NCBI GenBank assembly: GCA_016200125.1
Contig: JACQFK010000579.1
Coordinates: forward strand, 1-10,735
Source: Planctomycetota bacterium
GTDB taxonomy: Bacteria; Planctomycetota; MHYJ01; JACPRB01
Length of the DNA: 10,735 nucleotides
Direction of reading: 5' to 3'
This document shows, piece by piece, positions 6,809 through 10,735 of this stretch. Made by a program: the position numbers and the translations under genes. The notes below the pieces were generated by a model that was not told the origin of the DNA, did not search any database, and saw only the letters and a program-made list of their open reading frames with translations. How positions within the stretch are numbered: position 1 is the first letter of the stretch; every line of letters begins with the position of its first letter.

Positions 6809-6814
6809 ATTGTA
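6809..6814 (-). promoter_or_regulatory. Candidate -10 element of the merTP-arsR operon
   Basis: TACAAT on the minus strand matches the -10 consensus at five of six positions, about 43 bases before the merTP start. No convincing -35 is seen at 16-19 bases, as might be expected of a weak promoter. Three AATAA words (minus strand, at 6811-6807, 6801-6797 and 6778-6774) and a CGTGCACG palindrome (6780-6787) lie around and just downstream of it. They are the nearest operator candidates for the ArsR-family protein. Confidence 0.4.
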
Positions 6815-6854
6815 GCCGGGGAGGCCGCCGGAACGCCATCGCGACCCGGGTTTC

Positions 6855-6884
6855 TTGACGGCCTCCGCACCGCCGTGGTACCTT
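6855..6884 (+). promoter_or_regulatory. Candidate sigma70-like promoter of the propeller gene cluster
   Basis: TTGACG (6855-6860) matches the -35 consensus at five of six positions. An 18-base spacer leads to TACCTT (6879-6884), which matches -10 at the conserved T-A and final T only. Transcription would begin near 6891, about 35 bases before the first propeller ATG at 6926. The T-run at 6886-6891 would fall at the start site. Confidence 0.4.
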
Positions 6885-6895
6885 CTTTTTTGCGT

Positions 6896-6907
6896 CTGAA
6901 GCTTCAG
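6896..6907. promoter_or_regulatory. Perfect 12-bp palindrome in the leader, candidate operator
   Basis: CTGAAGCTTCAG is self-complementary. It lies a few bases after the predicted start of the 6926-10735 transcript and 18 bases before its ATG. It could be a repressor site or a short hairpin. Its sequence differs from the palindrome at 1311-1324, so a shared regulator is not suggested. Confidence 0.35.
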
Positions 6908-6925
6908 CTTCGGCGTATCGTCAGC

Positions 6926-8173
6926 ATGATGAATCCCTCCCGACGCGCGGTCCTGGTCCTTCTGGCGCCGCTGCTCTTCGCCGCCGACGCGCGCGCGCAG
7001 GAGTGGACGCGCTTCCGCGGTCCCAACGGCACGGGCGTCAGCGACTCGAAGGGCGTCCCGGTCACCTGGACCGAGAAGGACTTCAAGTGGCGGGTGGAGA
7101 TCGCCGGCGCGGGGCATTCCCAGCCCGTCATCTGGGGCGACAAAATCTTCGTCACGAGCGCCAGTGACTTGGGGGCCGAGCGCTTTCTGATCTGCCTGCG
7201 CAAGGAGGACGGGAAGGAGCTCTGGACAAAGAAGTATCCGCTGCCGACCCACGTCCCGGGCAACAAGAACAGTGGCTTTGCCAACAGCTCCCCCGTGGTG
7301 GACAAGGACCGGGTCATTGCCTGCTTCGTTTCCGCGGACCACTTCATGGTCAAGGCCTTCGACCACACCGGGAAGGAGTCTTGGTCCCGCGAGTTGGGGG
7401 CCTTCAAGTCCCAGCACGGCTACGGCGCCTCGCCGATCCTCTATGAAGACAAGGTCATCGTCCAGAACGACCAGGACGGCGCGAGCTTTATCGCCGCTCT
7501 GGACGTCAAGACGGGAAAGACCCTCTGGGAGAGCCCGCGGAAACCGTCTCCCGAGGGGACCGCCTACAGCACGCCCTGCATTCTGGAGCGCGAAGGGAAG
7601 ACCGAACTGCTCCTGGCCAACAAGTCGCACGGCGTCTCCAGCATCAATCCGAAGACGGGGGCCCAGAACTGGGAAGCCCACGTCTTCGACAAGCGTTCTT
7701 GCGCCTCTCCGGTGGTGGTGGGCGATCTCGTGATCGGGAGCTGCGGGCAGGGCGGCGGGGCGTCCAACTACCTGGTTGCGGTGAAACTGGGCGGGAAGGG
7801 CGACGTGACCTCCTCCAACGTCGCCTACACGATCAAGAAAGCGACGCCCTACGTTCCCACGCCGGTCGTGGTGGAGACGCGGCTCTACCTCGTGAGCGAC
7901 GCCGGCCTGGCGAGCGCCCTGGACGGCCCCACGGGGAAGGAGATCTGGACGGGCCGCATCGGCGACGGATTCTTCGGCTCGCCGGTCGTGGTGGACGGGA
8001 AGATCTACGTGTGCTCGGCGAGGGGCGAAATGGTCGTCTTTGCGACCGGAGACGAGTTCAAGATCCTCGGGAAGAGCCCCATGGGCGAAGGGAGTCACAG
8101 CACGCCATGCATCGACGGAGATCGCCTCTATCTCAGGACCTTTACCCACCTGGTCTGCGTGGGGGGCAAGTGA
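6926..8173 (+). CDS. Secreted PQQ-like beta-propeller repeat protein, possible Tat signal
   Basis: This 415-residue protein has a signal peptide MMNPSRRAVLVLLAPLLF with likely cleavage after A-R-A (residue 24). The S-R-R-A-V-L-V string fits the twin-arginine pattern loosely, so Tat export is possible; Sec cannot be excluded. The mature start is Q-E-W-T-R-F-R-G-P-N-G-T-G-V-S. Blade motifs are LICLRKEDGKELW, VKAFDHTGKESW, IAALDVKTGKTLW, VSSINPKTGAQNW and ASALDGPTGKEIW, with the closing strand YLRTFTHLVCV at the C-terminus. The segment KLGGKGDVTSSNVAY precedes a run PYVPTPVV that is typical of these propellers. Two ATG codons at 6926 and 6929 are both possible starts; no strong ribosome site is seen before either. 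The last bases (GTGA) overlap the next gene, so it is the first gene of a three-gene propeller operon. Function is unknown. Confidence 0.9.
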   Translation: MMNPSRRAVLVLLAPLLFAADARAQEWTRFRGPNGTGVSDSKGVPVTWTEKDFKWRVEIAGAGHSQPVIWGDKIFVTSASDLGAERFLICLRKEDGKELWTKKYPLPTHVPGNKNSGFANSSPVVDKDRVIACFVSADHFMVKAFDHTGKESWSRELGAFKSQHGYGASPILYEDKVIVQNDQDGASFIAALDVKTGKTLWESPRKPSPEGTAYSTPCILEREGKTELLLANKSHGVSSINPKTGAQNWEAHVFDKRSCASPVVVGDLVIGSCGQGGGASNYLVAVKLGGKGDVTSSNVAYTIKKATPYVPTPVVVETRLYLVSDAGLASALDGPTGKEIWTGRIGDGFFGSPVVVDGKIYVCSARGEMVVFATGDEFKILGKSPMGEGSHSTPCIDGDRLYLRTFTHLVCVGGK

Positions 8174-9567
8174 AGGGTCCGCTCCTCGCGCTCATCGGTC
8201 TCCTCGCCTGCGCCGCCGCCCGGGACGACTTGTCCTCCGTAGCCTTGGCGAAGGGGGACGACTGCCCCATGATGGGCGGCAAGCCCGACCGGAACATGGT
8301 GTCCTCCGAGAAGGGGCTCCCCGCCGCCTTCGATGCCGACAAGACGAAGCAGAACCTCAAGTGGTCCGCGGCGCTGGGCAAGGTCACCTACGGCAGCCCG
8401 GTCGTGAGCGGCGGGCGCATCTTCGTGGGCACCAACAACGACCAGCCCCGCGATCCCGCCGTGAAGGGGGACCGGGGCGTCCTCATGTGCTTCTCGCAGG
8501 CGGACGGCAAGTTCCTCTGGCAGGCCGTCCACGCCAAGCTCGAGACCGGCGAGGCGGAGGACGCGTCCTCGATCGGCGTCTGCTCGACGCCCTGCGTCGT
8601 CGGGAACGAGGTCTTCTACGTCAGCAACCGCGCGGAGCTCGTCTGCTGCTCCGCCGCGGACGGCAAGGCGGTCTGGACCCTGGACATGCGGAAGCAGCTG
8701 GGCGTCTCGCCCTACCAGGGATCGGCCTCCTCGCCGCTCGTCGTCGGCGACCTCGTCTTCGTCGTGACCGGCCAGGGGACCGACTTCAAGAAGCACAAGG
8801 TGATGAACCCGAAGGCGCCCAGCTTCATCGCGGTGGATCGCGCGACGGGCAAGCTGAAGTGGCAGGACAGCTCGCCCGGCGAGGCGCTGTTCCAGGGGCA
8901 GTGGGGCTCGCCGTCCTACGGCGTGATCGAGGGCCGCGCCCAGGTGATCTTCCCGGGCGGCGACGGCTGGCTCTACTCCTTCGAGCCGGCGACCGGGAAG
9001 CTGCTCTGGAAGTTCAACTGCAAGGCGCACGAGAAGCGCGGCGCCGACGGCCTGCCCGAGACGCCCAACCAGCTCGTCGCCAGCCCGGTCATCGTCGGCC
9101 ACCGCGTCGTCATCGCCACGGGCATCGACACGGACACCGACGGCCCCGGCTGCGTCCGCGCGATCGACGCGCGAAAGAGCGGCGACGTGACCGCGAGCGC
9201 GGAGCTCTGGAAGCTCTCGGGCGACGCCTTCGGCTGCAGCATCTCGACCGTGGCGGTCCACGAGGGTCTGGTCTATGCCGTTCAGTACAAGGGCCTGGTC
9301 GACTGCATCGACCTGGAGACCGGCAAGCGGATCTGGCAGCACGACCTGCTGGCCGTCTCCTGGGGCTCCCCGCTGGTCGCCGACGGCAAGCTGTACATCC
9401 GGGACGGCGACGGGGAGGTGGTCGTGATGCAGGCCGGCCGCGAGAAGAAGGTCCTGGCGAAGAACAGCGGCCTCCCGGGAGTCGACAACGGCTCGGTGGT
9501 CGCCGCGGGCGGGGTCCTGTACATCGCCGGCCGGACGCAGCTCTACGCGTTCGCCGAGTCGAAGTGA
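8170..9567 (+). CDS. Secreted PQQ-like beta-propeller protein, possible lipoprotein, with in-frame insertion
   Basis: This 465-residue protein begins at a GTG sharing GTGA with the previous stop; a G-run lies just upstream. The signal MKGPLLALIGLLACAAA contains L-L-A-C (Cys14), a fair lipobox, so it may be lipid-anchored rather than released. An 11-residue stretch, LSSVALAKGDD (21-31), separates the signal from C-P-M-M-G-G-K-P-D-R-N-M-V-S. The latter matches the P-M-x-G-G-x-P-x-R-N-M-V start of one propeller subgroup, with Cys in place of the usual Trp. That stretch is a short insertion flanked by 9-bp direct repeats. Blade motifs are LMCFSQADGKFLW, LVCCSAADGKAVW, FIAVDRATGKLKW, LYSFEPATGKLLW and VDCIDLETGKRIW, plus a variant with SGDVTASAELW. 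It is the longest complete propeller here and the most divergent at its N-terminus. Function is unknown. Confidence 0.9.
   Translation: MKGPLLALIGLLACAAARDDLSSVALAKGDDCPMMGGKPDRNMVSSEKGLPAAFDADKTKQNLKWSAALGKVTYGSPVVSGGRIFVGTNNDQPRDPAVKGDRGVLMCFSQADGKFLWQAVHAKLETGEAEDASSIGVCSTPCVVGNEVFYVSNRAELVCCSAADGKAVWTLDMRKQLGVSPYQGSASSPLVVGDLVFVVTGQGTDFKKHKVMNPKAPSFIAVDRATGKLKWQDSSPGEALFQGQWGSPSYGVIEGRAQVIFPGGDGWLYSFEPATGKLLWKFNCKAHEKRGADGLPETPNQLVASPVIVGHRVVIATGIDTDTDGPGCVRAIDARKSGDVTASAELWKLSGDAFGCSISTVAVHEGLVYAVQYKGLVDCIDLETGKRIWQHDLLAVSWGSPLVADGKLYIRDGDGEVVVMQAGREKKVLAKNSGLPGVDNGSVVAAGGVLYIAGRTQLYAFAESK
8222..8263. repeat. Short repeat insertion with 9-bp direct repeats inside a coding sequence
   Basis: GGGACGACT occurs at 8222-8230 and again at 8255-8263, exactly 33 bases apart. 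Between them lie 24 bases containing TGTCCTCCGTAGCC and TTGGCGAAGG. Their complement has GCTACGGAGGACA, a word that I recall from short dispersed repeats in many environmental genomes (recalled, not checked). Removing 33 bases keeps the frame and brings R-D-D next to C-P-M-M-G-G, as in the D-D-W-P junction of the propeller at 4540. The pattern fits an insertion with target-site duplication. Confidence 0.6.
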
Positions 9568-9586
9568 ACTCAGCGGAGATCCTTCC

Positions 9587-10735
9587 ATGAAGAGGTTCGC
9601 CCTCGCGCTCTCGATCTCGGCCTTGATCTGCGGCCCCGCGCTCGGCGGCGACAACTGGCCCCAGTGGCGCGGGCCCTCGCTCAACGGCACTTCCGATTCC
9701 ACCGACCTGCCGCTCAAGTGGTCGGACACCGAGAACGTGAAGTGGAAAGCGAAGCTCCCGTCCTGGAGCGGCGCGACGCCCGCGATCTGGGGCGACCGCG
9801 TCTTCGTGGCGTCGGCGAGCGAGGCCGTCGAGGGGGCCGTCGCCCCCGTCGCGAAGAAGATGGGCGGCACCCGCAAGGTCGAGGGGAAGGACCTGCTCCT
9901 GATCTGCCTGTCGAAGAAGGACGGGACGGAGCAGTGGCGCCACAAGATCGAGGGAACCAACTACCAGATCGGCAAGCAGAACATGTCGAGCCCCTCGCCC
10001 ATCACGGACGGACACATGGTGTGGTGGCTCACGGGCACCGGCATCCTGACCGGCTACAGCGTGGAGGGGAAGGAGGTCTGGCGCACGGATCTCCAGAAGA
10101 CCTACGTCAAGTTCGGCATCAACTGGGGCTACGGGGCCTCGCCTCTGCTCCACGAGGGCATGCTCATCGTCCCGATCCTCCACGGCTGGGACAACACGGG
10201 CCCCTCCTACCTGGTCGCGCTCGACGCGGCCACGGGGAGGGAGCTGTGGAAGATCGAGCGGAAGACCGACGCGCAGAAGGAGGGCCCCGACGCCTACACG
10301 ACCCCGATGGTCATGAAGTACGCCGACCGCACGGAGATCATCGTCGTGGGCGGCGACTACTTCACCGGCCACAACCCGAGGACGGGCGAGGAGATCTGGC
10401 GCTGCGGGGGCCTGAACCTGAAGCAGGACAAGTTCTACCGCGCGGTCTGCTCCCCCGCGGTGGTCGGCGAGCGGGTCTTCGCCTGCATCAAGCAGGGCCC
10501 CTTCGTCGGCGTGAAGGGCGGCGGCAAGGGGCTCGTCACCGAGAGCCACATCCTGTGGACCAACAAGCTGGGCTGCGACGTGCCCACGCCGGTGTCGGAC
10601 GGCAAGCTCCTCTACGTCCTCAACGACGGGGGCTTCATGAGCTGCTACGATCCCGACACCGGGAAGGCCTCCTACGAACGCCAGCGCCTGCCCGCGGGCG
10701 GCACCTACGACGCGTTCTTCTTCGCCGTGAACGCG
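9587..10735 (+). CDS. Secreted PQQ-like beta-propeller repeat protein (3' end missing)
   Basis: The reading frame stays open for 383 codons to the window end, so the gene is cut by the boundary. It starts 19 bases after the previous stop, with GGAGA seven bases upstream of the ATG. A Sec signal peptide ([20 protein letters not shown]) is followed by [16 protein letters not shown]. Blade motifs are [51 protein letters not shown] and [30 protein letters not shown] followed by CDVPTPV corresponds to the GGKGDVT segment of its neighbours. A loop of about 17 residues ([14 protein letters not shown]...) in the first blade is absent from the propeller at 6926. It is the third gene of the propeller operon. 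Function is unknown; the fold call is confident. Confidence 0.88.
   Translation, partial: MKRFALALSISALICGPALGGDNWPQWRGPSLNGTSDSTDLPLKWSDTENVKWKAKLPSWSGATPAIWGDRVFVASASEAVEGAVAPVAKKMGGTRKVEGKDLLLICLSKKDGTEQWRHKIEGTNYQIGKQNMSSPSPITDGHMVWWLTGTGILTGYSVEGKEVWRTDLQKTYVKFGINWGYGASPLLHEGMLIVPILHGWDNTGPSYLVALDAATGRELWKIERKTDAQKEGPDAYTTPMVMKYADRTEIIVVGGDYFTGHNPRTGEEIWRCGGLNLKQDKFYRAVCSPAVVGERVFACIKQGPFVGVKGGGKGLVTESHILWTNKLGCDVPTPVSDGKLLYVLNDGGFMSCYDPDTGKASYERQRLPAGGTYDAFFFAVNA

Noticed and set aside
6858..6891. Stem ACGGC/GCCGT followed by a T-run as an intrinsic terminator
   Set aside because: The stem is only five pairs with a nine-base loop, the T-run is about ten bases further on, and no plus-strand gene lies upstream needing termination. 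The same bases fit a promoter better.
8641..8700. Vicinal Cys-Cys in LVCCSAADGKAVW as the disulfide of quinoprotein alcohol dehydrogenases
   Set aside because: It sits in an ordinary blade docking motif, where other blades also have Cys or Ala at these positions, and the catalytic Asp and Ca-binding residues of those enzymes were not found.
9827..9886. Nine-base direct repeat GTCGAGGGG flanking a 51-base in-frame segment in the last propeller gene
   Set aside because: The repeat is GC-rich and encodes V-E-G twice in a flexible loop. There is no foreign-looking core or restored junction as in the 8222-8263 case, so chance is a sufficient explanation.

Overview
The window is GC-rich and densely coding. 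It looks like a Planctomycetota-type (or similar environmental) genome. The main support is five secreted PQQ-like beta-propeller proteins whose mature N-termini carry the W-P-x-[FW]-R-G-P-x-x-x-G or P-M-x-G-G-x-P-x-R-N signatures that I associate with large propeller families in planctomycetes and relatives. The affiliation is inference. I see no tRNA, rRNA, CRISPR array or transposase gene.

Layout. At the left (9-1289, minus) a propeller gene diverges from a plus-strand operon across about 200 bases that hold a good sigma70-like promoter for the operon and a perfect 14-bp palindrome on the propeller side. The operon (1493-5805) has a small membrane-anchored protein, a second small membrane protein (GTGA overlap), a 632-residue lipoprotein with carboxypeptidase-regulatory-like domains (ATGA overlap) and a second propeller gene 28 bases further on. 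It converges at 5806-5876 with a two-gene minus-strand cassette: a MerT-MerP fusion followed by an ArsR-family repressor (5877-6766). A 159-base divergent promoter region then leads into three tandem plus-strand propeller genes (6926-8173, 8170-9567 and 9587 onward, the last cut by the window end).

How the genes may work together. The propellers are predicted to act outside the cytoplasm. Their biochemical role cannot be read from sequence. They have the repeated docking motifs of the PQQ-like or BamB-like fold, but I do not see the catalytic signature of quinoprotein dehydrogenases. The merTP-arsR pair looks like a self-regulated mercury (or other soft metal) uptake and sensing cassette without a visible merA. 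It uses vicinal Cys-Cys pairs in three places: the first membrane helix, the metal-binding domain and the repressor tail.

The most notable hidden structure is a short in-frame insertion in the propeller gene at 8170-9567. A 24-base segment is flanked by exact 9-bp direct repeats, and removing one repeat plus the segment restores the usual signal-peptide-to-mature junction. It has the look of a small dispersed repeat with a target-site duplication. A second repeat-like structure lies between the convergent gene ends at 5819-5877.
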